Below, piece after piece: positions 46,966 through 58,035 of a stretch of DNA of 64,000 bases. The stretch is from assembly GCA_015680685.1 (NCBI GenBank), contig MNCI01007972.1, positions 65,514-129,513 on the forward strand. The letters are read 5' to 3'. A model generated the notes under the pieces. That model saw nothing but the letters and a program-made list of their open reading frames with translations, had not been told where the DNA came from and made no database searches. Numbering within the stretch: the stretch's first letter is position 1; every line of letters starts with the position of its first letter. A program made the position numbers and the translations under genes. The DNA is from Gnetum montanum. Lineage: Eukaryota > Streptophyta > Gnetopsida > Gnetales > Gnetaceae.

Positions 46966-48420
46966 TCTGCACCATGGCCAGTGGTCTAGAAGTTTCGAAT
47001 GAAGTCTGCTCTCTTTCCTTGTATAGATTGTATACAAGGTCGCTCTCAAATCAAGAGGCTTATTTTTGGATACGAGAACCCATCTGGTAGTGGATTCAGC
47101 ATGTTGACATGAAAAATGGGATGCACTTGGTCCATATTGATAGGTAGCTGAAGCTTATATGTCATAGGGTTAATTTTATCAATGATTTGGAAGGGACCAT
47201 CATACTATCTCATTAGCTTGGAGGTAGATCCCTATTTTGGCTTAAACTGATGTGGGTCCAACTTCAAGAGAACCCAATCTCCCACCTCAAATTCACGATG
47301 CTAGCATTTTCAATCAGCATACTTTTTCATTCACTGCACTGCCCTCTCCAGATGATATTTTGCTATTTCAACATTTTTAGACCACACTTTTAAGAATTCA
47401 TTTGCTGAGGGATGCTGACCTTGTAATGAGGGGGAGACAATATGAGGGGTAATGGGCTACCTTCCCATTACTAGTTCTGTAGGAGAAAACCTAGTAGTTG
47501 ATGACTTCTGGATGTTATAACTTAGCTAGGTAATCCTTAACAAAAAGGCTAGTTCTTTTGGTTACTACAAACATAGTGTCAGAGGTACTCTTCAAGTACC
47601 CAATTCATCCATTTTGTTTGACCATTGGTTTGCGGATGAAAGCTTGTTGACAATTTAAGGGTGGTACCCATCATGCCAAACAAGGCTTGCTAGAAAGCAC
47701 TTGTAAATCGAAGATCTCAATCTAAAACAATGCTCATGGGTAACCCAAAATATCGAACCATCCTATCAAAGTAGTATGCTATCATGTCCTCAACTGAGCA
47801 CTGTGATGCATAGGGAATGAATATGGAAAATTTGAAAAATTTGTCCATCACTACAATGATACTACATAAGCCCTAAGCATTTGGTAATCCTGTGATGAAG
47901 TCCATAGACACTCTAGCCCATGGAAATTGAGGGATTTCCAAGGGTAGCAGAAGACCACCTGAACACTCCATAGACCCCTTGTCTTGCTGGCACACTAGAC
48001 ACTTATGGATAAGAAATCATATCTTGATATATTTTTGGCTAGAAGAAGGTTCTCTCAATGAGTGCCAAGGTCCTTTACTATCTAGGGTGCCTAGCCCACT
48101 ATGTGTCATGACATTCTCAAATTATCTCATTGCATAGGCCATCCCAATTTGGAACGCATATTCGATTATCATGGAACCAAAGTAGTCCATCCATCATTTT
48201 GAACTATGGTGCTCATCCAATTTCTATCAGCTTCATTAGATCAATGATATGAGGATTCCTTTTTAAGCCATCTTGAATTCTAGCCAACAACACTTCATCA
48301 CATTGAACATGTGAAGTTTGTGGCCCAATGATAGAAAAGATCTAGGAGGCAGGCTGAGGATGACGACTTAATGCATCTACCACCACGTTCTCCTTTTTAG
48401 AATGGTAAGTCAATTGCAAA
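46966..48420 (-). pseudogene. Element 5 integrase
   Basis: The zinc-finger Cys pair is in KCLVCQQDKG near 48000. The core begins PQFPWARVSMDFITGLPNA (first Asp, about 47920). A second Asp is in IVLDXDLRFTSAFXQALFG near 47720. The Glu position in FHPQTNGQTKXMNWVLEEYL is Lys: the codon at 47614-47612 reads AAA where the family has GAA or GAG. The catalytic DDE triad is therefore incomplete. It is followed by the chromodomain at 46830-46965. Confidence 0.8.
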
Positions 48421-48770
48421 TCAAATTTAGATAACATGGCCAACCATCAGGCCTATTTGGGCCTAAGCTTTGTTTGATTCAGTAGGTAGCTAATGGCCAG
48501 ATTATCTATCTTTACAAGGACATAACTTCCTAATAAGTAGTGTCTCCATGCTCTTAAGTAATGGACAATAGTGAATGTTTCTTTTTCATGGACTAGCCAC
48601 CTCTGCTCTACTTGATTCAACTTCCGGGACTCATACGTGATAGGATGAACTTCCTGTAGCAACACATCACTAATTGCATTCTCATTGGCATCAGTATGAA
48701 CCTCAAAGGGTTTCGAGAAATTAGGCAATGCCAACACCAGATGGGAGGTAAAAGCTTCTTTGATCCTATT
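48421..48770 (-). pseudogene. Element 5 RNase H
   Basis: The open segment 48453-48737 reads LALPNFSKPFEVHTDANENA (catalytic Asp), ISDVLLQEVHPITYESRKLN, WLVHEKETFTIVHYLRAW, RHYLLGSYVLVKIDNLAISY and LLNQTKLRPK. These are the standard RNase H blocks. The family's conserved DH in TDHKSL is DN here (KIDNLAISY). One of the longest intact stretches in the element. Confidence 0.85.
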
Positions 48771-49830
48771 GAAGGCTTATTGACAATTTGAATCCCATTA
48801 CCATGGAACTTCTTTCTTTTGCAAATTGGTCAGGGGAGTAGCGATACCTGAGAAATATTTGATGAATTTTTGATAGAAGTTGGCTAACCCCATAAACTAT
48901 CTAACCTCATGCACATTAGTGGGAGTGGGCCATTGGCACACAACCTCTACCTTCTTTGGATTTGGCTTTACCTATCCATACCCTATGAGATGTCCCAAAA
49001 ATTTCAGCTCTAAGCAATAGAATTCAAATTTCTCTTTCTTAATGTATAGCTAATTTTCTCGTAGCTTCTCAAGGACCAACTGTAGGTGGAGGGCATGTTC
49101 TTCCATTTTCTAGCTATATATCAAAATATCATCGAGATAGATGACCACAAATTTATCTAGGAAGGGTCGAAATATCTCATTCATCAAGGTACAAAATGTA
49201 GCAGGTGCATTGCAAAGCCCAAAGAACATCATTGTCCACTTGTATGACCGATACCAAGTTACACATGTAGTTTTTTCCTTGTACCCTTGTACAATGCGAA
49301 CTTGATAGTACCCTTGCCGGAGGTCTAGTCGGGTGAAATACTAGGCCCCTACCAACTAATCAAACAAGTCTGAAATGAGTGGCACTGGGTACTTGTTCTT
49401 GATAGTGTGTTTATTTAGCAACTTGTAATTGCAGTAGAGACGTAGCATTCTGTCCTCCTTGGTGACAAATAGAACTTGTGCCTCATAAGGGGATTTTGAG
49501 GGATGAATGTATCCCTTGGACATCAAACTCTCAAGTTTCTTCTTCAATTCCCCCAATTTAGATCCTATTAAGCGATATGGCCTTTGGATCGATGGGTCAG
49601 TTCCTAGCTGCAATTCTGTTTTATGATCCATGACCCTCTGAGGTGGAAAAATTCTTAGTAATTTAGGTGGAATCACATATTTAAAATTATCTAGCACTTG
49701 TGCTATGTGTGGGTCAAAATTTTTTGGAGGTCCACAAGCCTTAGAAGGATCACCCATTTGCATAGCTAGCCGAAATTTTCTTATGTGATCCTTAGCCAAA
49801 TGCTTCATCACCATTGGTGACACAATCTAG
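48771..49830 (-). pseudogene. Element 5 reverse transcriptase
   Basis: The open segment 49356-49823 reads [60 protein letters not shown] and [20 protein letters not shown], the usual N-terminal RT. FVVIYLDDILIYS carries the catalytic YLDD at 49128-49139 (minus), intact. Downstream are the thumb blocks. Stops separate the open segments, for example TAG after ILIYS and around 49340. Confidence 0.85.
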
Positions 49831-50215
49831 GGGCTAGAGCCCTCATCCTGTCTAATCTGTGCCCCATACATTTGAACTAGGCATGATGAGATTTCATGTG
49901 AGATGAAGATTAGGTCTAGATGTGGAGCAGTGAATACTTTGGCCTTACATAAAAATTCTTGTCCCAAAATAACTTGAAAGGAGTCCATATATAGAATTGA
50001 AAAATCTAGAACTCTTTGCCATGAGCCCACTTGAACTAGGACACTGTGACACACCTCGATGCATTGAAGGGGTTTGAACTTGGCCAATTTGTAGGAGGCC
50101 TGGATGGGTTCCATCTTTAGTTGCAATTCTCTTACCATGGCTGGAACCATGTAATTGTGGTTGGTCCCATTATCAATGAGGGAATTTAACTAACTTGAGC
50201 TCATAGTGATTAGGG
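49831..50215 (-). pseudogene. Element 5 aspartic protease
   Basis: The active site reads LNSLIDNGTNHNYM near 50160-50200. The family has DTGATHNF, so here the triad is D-N-G. Downstream are VRELQLKMEPIQASYKLAKF and MDSFQVILGQEFLCKAKVF; the family has ILGxxWL there. Located between gag and RT as expected. Confidence 0.75.
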
Positions 50216-50379
50216 ATAATTGAACTTTATGTAAATTATTAGGATTAGTACTTTGGGAGTTTCTAACTCTTAACCTCTGCATAACCATGTCAAACAACTC
50301 CATCATAACTGCTAGCCTTCATTGTTTCCCCAATGTACTTCCATCTTTAATCTAAAGGCATGGATCAGGGTGATAATTG

Positions 50380-51699
50380 AGTGTCATTAGTTGTTTCACT
50401 AAAGCCTATCCTTGCCTATTTTTGGTCCTTCCTAAACTTAAAGGAAAATTTCTTGCTAGGTGATTTCCTTGACACAAGAAGCACTAAATTAGCCTCTTAA
50501 AGGCACCTCCCATAAATTGTTTCTTCTTGGTCCCAGGTTGCCACTTGCTCCCTATATCCTTACATTTTTGTTGGGAGCCTTGGTTTCCTGGAGGACTACC
50601 CATCGGGTGACTACCTTGCTGAACTGATTTGAATGTTGTTCCCCTTAAGAGTAGGAGGAAGTGACATGCTTTCCCTTCCCAAGGTTACCCTTATCTAGCT
50701 TCATTGCCTTGAAGTCTAGAAAAGTGCTAGCAATCACAATAGCCTTCAAGAGTGTGTTAATACCTCTTCAGCGTAGTTCCATCTGCGCCCATGGTTGTGA
50801 CCCATTTACAAATTTGAAAAAGCGATCTTGATCTCCCATATCGAGAATCAGTAACATGAGTTCTTGGAAGTTATTGATATAATCTTCAAGCTTCTCTAAA
50901 TGCTTTAGGGTCTCTAGCTTGGTTCTAGCTACCCATTTAGAGTTCCTAGGATGGAACTGTTTGATTAGTGTTGTCTTAAATTTGTCCCAAGTCTCTATCT
51001 TTTCTGTAGCAGTGCCCTTTTCTTGGGCACGAAGGAGGCTAAGCCACCATAGCTTAGCACTTTCGATGAGAAACTGAGATGCTGTGGAGACCTTTTGGAC
51101 TATAGGAACACCCCTAGTATTTAGGTACATCTCCACATCATGGAGGAAGGTATCAATTTTAGCATCATTTTCTCCCCACCATAAGAGCTCGATTCTCTAG
51201 CTTTGATATGAGCCATTACTATTGGCTCTTTTGCCAAGCATTCTACCAAGGAGGATTTTACGATGGCATTTTCAATTTTTAAATCAGATAGCTCCTGATT
51301 TACCCTCACCAGGGCATCCTTTAGAACTTTCACTTGACCAATTAGGTCCTCAACCAAAGATGCTTTTGTTTGTGCCTCTTCAAGGGATCCAAATATATCC
51401 TTGTAGAGGTTGATCATGCAATCTAGAAGATCTTCCAAGATCGAAACCTTAGCATTTGCTACTTTCACCCTGTTCTTAGAGTGAAGATCCATCCTTTCTT
51501 ATGGTAAGTCAACATCTTTAAGGATGTGATGGATCGCATCCGTGTTTTCTAGACCAGGGTAGGCTAAGGCCTCATCAATTGCTTTGACATGGTCCCATAA
51601 GGTTTGAAACTTAGTCTCATCTTAACCAAGTTCTATCTCAACCTCAATCTCTAGGTTTGCTTGATCATCAACCATGTCACTTGGTTCACCATGCTCCAT
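50380..51699 (-). pseudogene. Element 5 gag
   Basis: The start is ATG 51699-51697 (MEHGEPSDMVDDQAN), the first Met after the primer site. There follows a coiled-coil-like segment (51492-51200, LEDLIGQVKVLKDALVRVN region). The retrotransposon gag core comes next: SAKLWWLSLLRAQEKGTATE, WDKFKTTLIKQFHPRNSKWV, LETLKHLEKLEDYINNFQEL, FFKFVNGSQPWAQMELR. A zinc knuckle CFLCQGNHLARNF near 50470 has Phe in place of the last Cys. Stops at about 51635 and 51500. Confidence 0.8.
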
Positions 51700-51833
51700 G
51701 TTGCTCAAGAGAGAGCTTTAGCACAAGGCCACACTCAAAGGAAGAGTGGATAGTAGAAGTTGAAAATGGAAACCACACAAACCACAAACCCTCTCACCCC
51801 TTTAGTGAGAAAGTTTTACTGGTAAATTAAACT

Positions 51834-51850
51834 ATGAGGCTTTGATACCA
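51834..51850 (-). other. Element 5 primer-binding site, tRNA-iMet type
   Basis: The minus strand reads TGGTATCAAAGCCTCAT, two bases from the LTR. The plant initiator tRNA-Met complement begins TGGTATCAGAGC. Confidence 0.85.
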
Positions 51851-51852
51851 TC

Positions 51853-52387
51853 TGTAACAACGTTGTCCTTGAGAACGTTGTTCGACACCCCTAGAGTTTC
51901 CCCAAGAAGATTTTGAATTAGGACGAAACTTAAGAATAATACACCTCACCAATCAATAGTCTTGAAACACATGCCAACAAACAATGTGTTATTGTTAGCA
52001 TGTCCCTTGAGCGGTGTTTCAAATTCAATATTCGTGATATGCTAACAAGCTAGATAGTGCTCCCTTCCTCCACTGACATGGACACCATGAGGACTACTAG
52101 CTGAACCCTCCAGATTTATCACTATATGCTAGTAGTTGGTGTCGTGCTCTAAAGAGCACATGCAACATCCCATAGCATGTCCCATGACACACCTGGTAAA
52201 AACACCCCAACATAGAGTTGAACTATGTACCGAGTGGGGTAATGAGGTAGGTTGTAGCCTCCTCTTACTAATGCATGGAACTACCATGCATGGAAGACAT
52301 AAGGAGCGAAGGACCCCTTGTGCTCCCATGGCCCTCAAACTATGGGGGAGGTAGCAGGCCACCACCAACCCTGCTACCTCTCTTACA
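51853..52387 (-). repeat. Element 5, 5' LTR
   Basis: It is homologous to 45633-46196 over its whole length and bounded by TG...CA and the ATCAT duplication. The primer site lies two bases inside. Confidence 0.9.
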
Positions 52388-52392
52388 ATCAT
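52388..52392. repeat. Target-site duplication of element 5, right
   Basis: ATCAT, identical to 45628-45632. Confidence 0.9.
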
Positions 52393-52503
52393 ACTATTTT
52401 TCTTTGAATAGGAAATAAATAAGAAAAAATAAATCAAAAATTAAGTATCTTTCCATTTGTTCTAGTATTGTGAAAATACATAAACATGGAATAAAATACT
52501 TAC

Positions 52504-52855
52504 ATTTCTATAATTGGTTGTAAGAAAGGAGCAACTTTTTCAATTCCCTCAAGGTTAGCTAGTGATTGAATAGCAGCGATGGGGATCATGAAAAAGAAAA
52601 TGAGGAAAAATAATGCTATGGAAATCACCAATCTCTGAATCACAAGGGAAAGAAATAGGATAGATAGATTATCCCAAAATACATCACGAGGTTTAGGAGC
52701 CCATTCTATCAACCATATTGTGGGGTTTTTGTGGGATTTTTGCTTTGTTCTGTTTGAGAACATATAACAACTCCCCAACGAGAATTAAATGAAACAAATG
52801 CCATAGGCATAATTGCTTTTAGATCACTTAGCATCCTTTTACGCTCAAGGACTAT
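52504..52855 (-). pseudogene. OSCA/CSC1-like channel pseudogene, exon with start of the membrane domain
   Basis: The minus strand reads VLERKRMLSDLKAIMPMAFV, SFNSRWGVVICSQTEQSKNP, then IWLIEWAPKPRDVFWDNLSI, LFLSLVIQRLVISIALFFLI, FFFMIPIAAIQSLANLEGIE and KVAPFLQPIIE. This is the hallmark region of the OSCA/CSC1 (DUF221, ERD4-like) hyperosmolality-gated channel family, including the first pore-domain helices. The exon ends in a consensus donor, AAAT|GTAAGT, at 52503. An 11-base tandem duplication (AAAAATCCCAC then AAAAACCCCAC, about 52732-52753) shifts the frame after SKNPT and gives a stop soon after. Element 5 lies in the intron that follows. Confidence 0.85.
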
Positions 52856-53699
52856 CTATTGAAAAGACATGGGAGATCATTTCAACATTGATTAATGCCC
52901 TATCTAACAAGCTTTTGTATGTTGGGAAAATATACCTACATACATACACATTTACATAGATATATAATAGTCTTAAAATTTAATAATTTTAGCTACCATA
53001 ATGATCATATTGAAAATTTCAACAAGGAAGCATAATTTAAAGTACTTGGCAAAAAAAAAATAAAAAATGAAAATGTTGTTGTCTCTTACATAATGATAAC
53101 AATCCTGTTTTAAGTGTTCATAGTAGTTTAACATATTTTAATAATTTCTTTTGATTCTGAAATCATTTAACACATGATTACAAGAATTATTTGGATGGAA
53201 GAAACTATTCAATTATTAATTGATTTAGAATATGTTATAAAATTAGCAGACCACTCTTTGTAGGAACTAAGTGCAATCTACATCAACTTGCCCTAATTTT
53301 CTGAAGATGTGTGTGTATACACTATACAACATAGCATAAGTATGCCAAGTGTGCAATACAAATAGCATTAAAGATGAATACCACTTCCTACAATGTCTTG
53401 CATTTGTGAACATTGGACATAAGTGAGATATTATAGTTAAAAATTTGGTTGATTTGCTCCAAATGTTACCAAGAACACTTGGTAGTTTTCTTAATGATGT
53501 TTTCAAGACTCATAACATGTACATTTCTACTCTCCAATAGATCCAAAGGGTTTACAAATATAATAAAATTTTAGTTTAATTTTCATAACTATAACTTTTA
53601 ACATATGAAGCCTATTTTGGATCTAATCACATGGACTCGCAAAAGTAGCCCTTCACGAGTTAAACTAAAATACTAAGAACCAATCAAATTGATTATTTT
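52856..53699. other. Intronic sequence of the OSCA-like pseudogene
   Basis: AT-rich, with no feature recognised. The open frame 53267-53506 on the minus strand has no family resemblance. Confidence 0.5.
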
Positions 53700-53720
53700 A
53701 GTTTTGATCATTACTCATTC

Positions 53721-54240
53721 CATCATCATCATCCTAGTCTTATCCCAACTATATGGAGTCATCTATTTGAATTATTTTCCATGTCTTACTTTTGGTAAGA
53801 GCCAAATTAACCTTAATACCCAAATTTTGGATTCCTTATTTATTCTTGTAAACCAAGTATGTTTTGATCTCACTTTTTGTTGTTTTCCCTCAAATAAAGT
53901 AACATTTGACAAGTCAACTCCCTAGTCTTCTTAGTAGATCCTCAAACCAACCTGAGATGACTTTACTTAATATTTAGATCTATGGATGCTATCTTCAAAC
54001 ATCCCATAATAAGCGAGTTATTAATTCTCTTTTTGTTAGTGACATCCAACATCTACCTTAGCATTTACATCCCTACCACATGCATGCAATTTGATAGGAT
54101 AACATTCTACACTACAAAGGATCACAAGTCTAATAATGGTTTTATAAACATTACCTTCAACCTAGCAGAGAGCCTTTTATCATAAGGCACACCACAAGTT
54201 TTAGTTATTTCATCCATCATGATTCAATTCTATTAGTCAC
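53721..54240 (-). pseudogene. RTE-type LINE 3' fragment in an OSCA intron
   Basis: The plus strand starts CATCATCATCAT then CCTAGTCTTATCCCAACTAT, the reverse complement of the well-known 3' end of plant RTE LINEs with its (ATG)n tail. Further on, AGTCTAATAATGGTTTTATA is the reverse complement of the RT C-terminal coding part upstream of the LYG block. The coding part between is heavily decayed, with deletions. Same family as the remnant at 1555-2016. Confidence 0.65.
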
Positions 54241-54862
54241 ATCATTGTTACTCTCACAATCCATTTGTATTGCTAATATCACCATGTATTGTTAGTGCAT
54301 CTGTTTTTTCCTTTGTGTAATGATGTTAAATTAATATCTCAACTCCAGTATACTTACCTCATATTAATGAAGTATTATCTCATCCCATTCACCTGGTGGT
54401 TAAATTCCCTAATTAATAAACAACAAATTATTAGTTTGACTACCAGGATAAGAATTAGTTTTTCTGGGATTAGCCTAAAAGGCATCCTATTTTATCTCTA
54501 AAGGTGTAAGAAGAAAAGTAAGAAAATTTATTAAAGAACCATAGATATTAAAACCAAAAACATTTTTGGTAGCTAAAATTGACATTCATCTTCATTTTTT
54601 AGCCATGTGACAATGTTTTAGCAATTAATATAAAATCATAATTTTTGCATAGAAATCTATATTCCTAGTTTATCTCATCCAAAGTGTTTTATTGCACAGT
54701 GTTTCAATTTCCATGAAACAATAAGAGCATTGATTCTAGATTTATAATACATTAATGATATGAGTATTTGGAGAATCTTAAATGCAAGAGAAAATTCAAA
54801 AGATCTATCGTTACCAAATAGGATTTCATATGAAAATAGGTCTGAGAAGGATATTATCTTAC

Positions 54863-54939
54863 TTTCTCATCCAATTCACTAATTTGGAATGTATACCACT
54901 TAATAGAATCCATTCTTTTCCCCCGAAGTCCCAAGAATC
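54863..54939 (-). pseudogene. OSCA-like pseudogene, exon (GFLGL)
   Basis: The minus strand reads GFLGLRGKRMDSIKWYTFQI then SELDEK, matching the family TGFLGLWGxKVDAIDFYTAEI. The first W is R. The donor is GAGAAA|GTAAGA at 54862; the acceptor is CTATAAAG at 54940. The neighbouring exons are 55062-55181 upstream and 52504-52855 downstream in coding order. Confidence 0.8.
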
Positions 54940-55061
54940 CTTTATAGAAAGTAGAAAATTGAAAGTAGCAAAAAGGAGGATACATTGTTAGTTTTTTCTA
55001 TACATCATCCAAATGCCATGCTTGAAATTATTCACAATAGCAAGATCAAGAGGTAAAATAC

Positions 55062-55181
55062 CTTTCTAGTTGGTCTTTTATTAGGATGTTTTGAAAATAT
55101 AAGCTGATAATAAGTTTGCTAGTTTTCAAGTCCCTCCTTCTCATTTACTAGCTTTGCAAGTTTATTGGCATTATAAACAAT
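55062..55181 (-). pseudogene. OSCA-like pseudogene, exon (VYNANKLA)
   Basis: The minus strand reads IVYNANKLAKLVNEKEGLEN, a TAG stop where the family has Trp, then QTYYQLIFSKHPNKRPTRK. It matches the conserved VVYNANKLAKLV...WLDYYQ...RPT region of the cytosolic loop. The acceptor is ATTACAG at 55182, and the donor is AAAG|GTATTT after 55062. Confidence 0.8.
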
Positions 55182-55369
55182 CTGTAATATTGCCCAAAAA
55201 TCAAACAAATTAGCTAGAGTTAGTACGCATAGAAATGCCATAGCGTTTATTAATGCAAATGCATTTTCTCCTTACTGAAAATTTTATACTATCTAACCAG
55301 GAGATAGGCGTATACAATTCCATAATATTTTAAGAAAAGAATAGGACCCTAGAAAACAAAGATAGTAAC

Positions 55370-55465
55370 TTGATTAGTAAGATAATGCTTAGGATGATTA
55401 ACCTGAAAAAACATGATCAACATGTTCACTTGGTAATTCATGATCTTTCATTAAAATGTTCCAAA
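55370..55465 (-). pseudogene. OSCA-like pseudogene, exon (NHPxHYLTHQ)
   Basis: The minus strand reads LPSEHVDHVF then, after a one-base frame change, VNHPKHYLTNQ. The family pattern is VSEHVEHFFCVNHPDHYLTHQ. The acceptor is TTGACAG at 55466; the donor is CAA|GTTACT at 55369. The reading-frame change at F-x-V is inside the exon. Confidence 0.75.
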
Positions 55466-57417
55466 CTGTCAATACTCCACTTCTTTGTATCACTCAAAAA
55501 CTACATTTTTATCATCAATAAATACAATTAAGTAGCTTAGATATGTATTACTTTTACATATCTATAACTAGCTCAAAGTATCTTAAATGTGCTAAATTTC
55601 CACAAAACCACATTGCTATAAGAACTTTCCTACTAGGAATAAAGTCTCATTAACTTCAAATTTTGCTTTTAAGGTAATAGAATCAACGTGAAGCATCTAG
55701 TGATGTAAGATAAATGAATGAATAAATTTGTAGGTGTTATAATGTCAACTAGTTAATAAACTTATTCAACAACCCACTCATGAGAACGACCATCTAATTA
55801 ACTCATTCATTAAGCATGTGGATTGGTCCTGCAGTTTCTTGGACCACACATTTCCATTCTTATTGATTATGTAATTAAATTTATAATGTGATTTTGGAAT
55901 TGGAAGAAAGGATAGGATGGAGTTTTAGAAAGGCGTAGGATTGGATATCCCATCCATAGATTTTATTTTTTAAAAAGCTAATATTAACCAAGCTTGTTAT
56001 TTAATGCCATGTATGAAACATAGATTCTACAATCTTGGCTTCTAAGACAACATGTCAATCAAATATTAAAAAGTTGCTGAAAAATTTTTGCCATTTTCTT
56101 GAAAAAATTGGAAAATTGAAAAAGTTGGTGAAAGTCCAGAAAAAGGTTATTGGAAAAATCAGCAACATGCAAAACAAAAAATTTAAAAGATTTTCAATAG
56201 AAAATTACAAATAGTACAAAATAAAGGCATAAAGCAAAATTAAGTAGACATAAAAATAATAACACCCATTATATAATGTGCACAAATTCTTTCATCTCTC
56301 CACTACCAACATATATTCAACATGTTGTTTTTTTTTTATCAAAAACCTATACTATTTTAATGAAATATTACACTTTGTTCAAATAACTCATATCATAAAC
56401 CATTTACAGGCAAGCAACTTCAACTTTATTAATTGAAAGTACCAATATTAAAAAAATAATAAAATATGAAAATAGTATAATTAATTCATATTTTTATTAG
56501 TTTATTACTTTGGTTAGCATTTTTTTCTCTAGAAGTTTAAAATAAAATTTCTATTAGAACCTTGTGGAAATTATTCAATACATTTGCCAACAAATAATGA
56601 CTTTTGAAAAAAAAAATTGATTGTTCACCCACCAACCCTCCTAGGACTTGCTTAGTAGGATGAGAATTGAGGCTCCAAGTCTTGATCCTTTAATCAAGAC
56701 ATTTTCCAACTAGAAAAAGTCAAATATTTTTCATCAAATCAATTTTATCACACACTTTTCACTCATTGATGTTAATCAACAGTTCCATAATTAATCTTTA
56801 TGTCCCTACCCACCTTAGATGATTGCTGGAAATAGACTTGAATAGACTTGTTAGATGGTGTCTTTCATATTTATTTCAAATTCACCATTTGCATAGAGAA
56901 AATTATCATTGTAGATTTACTAGTTTCTTCATTCTCATCCATTCCTCCTTGCTTGTGCATTAACATTCATTTCTTCCCTTCAATGGCCATGTAGAGATAA
57001 CACAAAATGAAAGACGTTTCATTGTTTACTTTTTTAAAAACCAAAGGTAAAAAGCCAAGTTCTCAACCATTGAGACAATCCTCCATTGAGGACACCCATT
57101 TCTCTAATTGAATCCTTCACTGAAGATGGTTTTTTATATAGTTTTACCCAATTTAGAAGCAACAATTGCTTTGTAGGGAATAGTTGCCGATTTTTTTTAT
57201 TGCAAACTCATCTTATATGTGATTAATCCTCTATTGGGTGCTTTTCTCTTGCACTGACTCTGCATGTCCATGATGGTTTACCTTGTTCTTGCATAAATGA
57301 ATTTCTTGGTGATATATTTTTATTTTTCCAAAAGAATAAAAACATAAAATATGAAATTGAATTATGATCAATAATTTTTTTCTTGCAATTATAACTCCAA
57401 GGAAAAATAAAGCATAC
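55466..57417. other. Intron of the OSCA-like pseudogene
   Basis: AT-rich, long intron with no recognised element. The A-rich patches near 56100-56230 and 56450 are featureless. Confidence 0.5.
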
Positions 57418-57553
57418 CGTGAACTGGTCTACACAACCACACTTTGATGCTAAAAAATGGATATGTATGATCTCTATTTTATTATATTCAGTGTAGAGCA
57501 CATAGCATGTCCATGCTGTAAAGACATATGCCATAACAATATGGGCAAAATAC
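57418..57553 (-). pseudogene. OSCA-like pseudogene, exon (AHIVMAYVFT)
   Basis: The minus strand reads YFAHIVMAYVFTAWTCYVLY then TEYNKIEIIHIHFLASK and DQFT. This is the family's transmembrane segment (RFxAHIVMAYVFTFWTCYVL) followed by the start of the cytosolic RNA-recognition-like loop (LQFLAS...PDQFTV). The acceptor is GTGGTAG at 57554; the donor is CACG|GTATGC at 57417. It is uninterrupted within the exon. Confidence 0.85.
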
Positions 57554-57760
57554 CTACCACAAACAAACATTTCAAGTCAACATGAAAAGAAAAAATAGCT
57601 CTAAAAGAATGCTTTCAATTTACTTAAAATCTATACTACAATCATTATAAGTATTAGTTTAATATGGATTATATTTAACACATAACACCATAAACTTCAA
57701 CAGAGCTTGTAATGAAAAATAAAAATGAAAAGGATAAATATTGCATTTGCTAGCCTCCAC

Positions 57761-57892
57761 ATTCTTCCAGAATGACTGAAATGAAGGATATGATGTAGGA
57801 TCTCATTATCTTCATTGCACAAGTTGCATGTAATGCCTTAAATGTGCAAGTATTAATGCAAACATTTCTTGGTAGAAAGAGAGTTCCAACAA
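57761..57892 (-). pseudogene. OSCA-like pseudogene, possible upstream exon
   Basis: After an acceptor-like TTTTCTCTAG the minus strand reads VVGTLFLPRNVCINT, resembling the family VLVPVNxTxNT extracellular start. After a frame change it reads NEDNEILHHILHFSHSGR, resembling the SDIDKLSISNVPxGS segment that precedes the AHIVMAY exon. Spacing and order fit. The similarity is weak, and the donor is unclear. Confidence 0.4.
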
Positions 57893-57969
57893 CTAGAGAA
57901 AATAAGAGACAAATTTGGGGAAAGTAGTAATGCATTAGCTTTCTTCTACCAAATAAGATATTGATCCTC

Positions 57970-58035
57970 TATCATCATCATCATCCCAACCTTGTCCTAA
58001 CAAAATGGGGTTGGCTAAGACTATTGATACTTAAA
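57970..58035 (-). repeat. RTE LINE tail fragment
   Basis: TCATCATCATCATCCCAACC then TTGTCCTAACAAAATGGGGT is the reverse complement of the RTE LINE 3' end, as at 53721. Only about 60 bases can be recognised. Confidence 0.55.

Larger units (their letters stand above)
45633..52387 (-). mobile_element. Element 5: Ty3/gypsy chromovirus, complete structure
   Basis: A 6755-base element on the minus strand with two LTRs (564 and 535 bases), perfect TSD ATCAT, a tRNA-iMet primer site, gag, protease, RT, RNase H, integrase, a C-terminal chromodomain and a polypurine tract. It is better preserved than elements 1-4, with open segments up to 155 codons, but it has stops, a damaged protease triad and a lost integrase Glu. 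It sits about 110 bases inside an intron of the OSCA-like pseudogene, on the same strand. The exact chromovirus clade (Galadriel- or Reina-like) is not settled by eye. Confidence 0.9.

Noticed and set aside
52129-52437. Open frames of 102 and 72 codons with apparent protein-like composition
   Set aside because: They lie within and just past the 5' LTR of element 5; both strands are open by chance, and the other LTR does not keep the frame.
53267-53506. 79-codon open frame on the minus strand
   Set aside because: It lies in an intron, has no family resemblance, and is not conserved with any other copy here.
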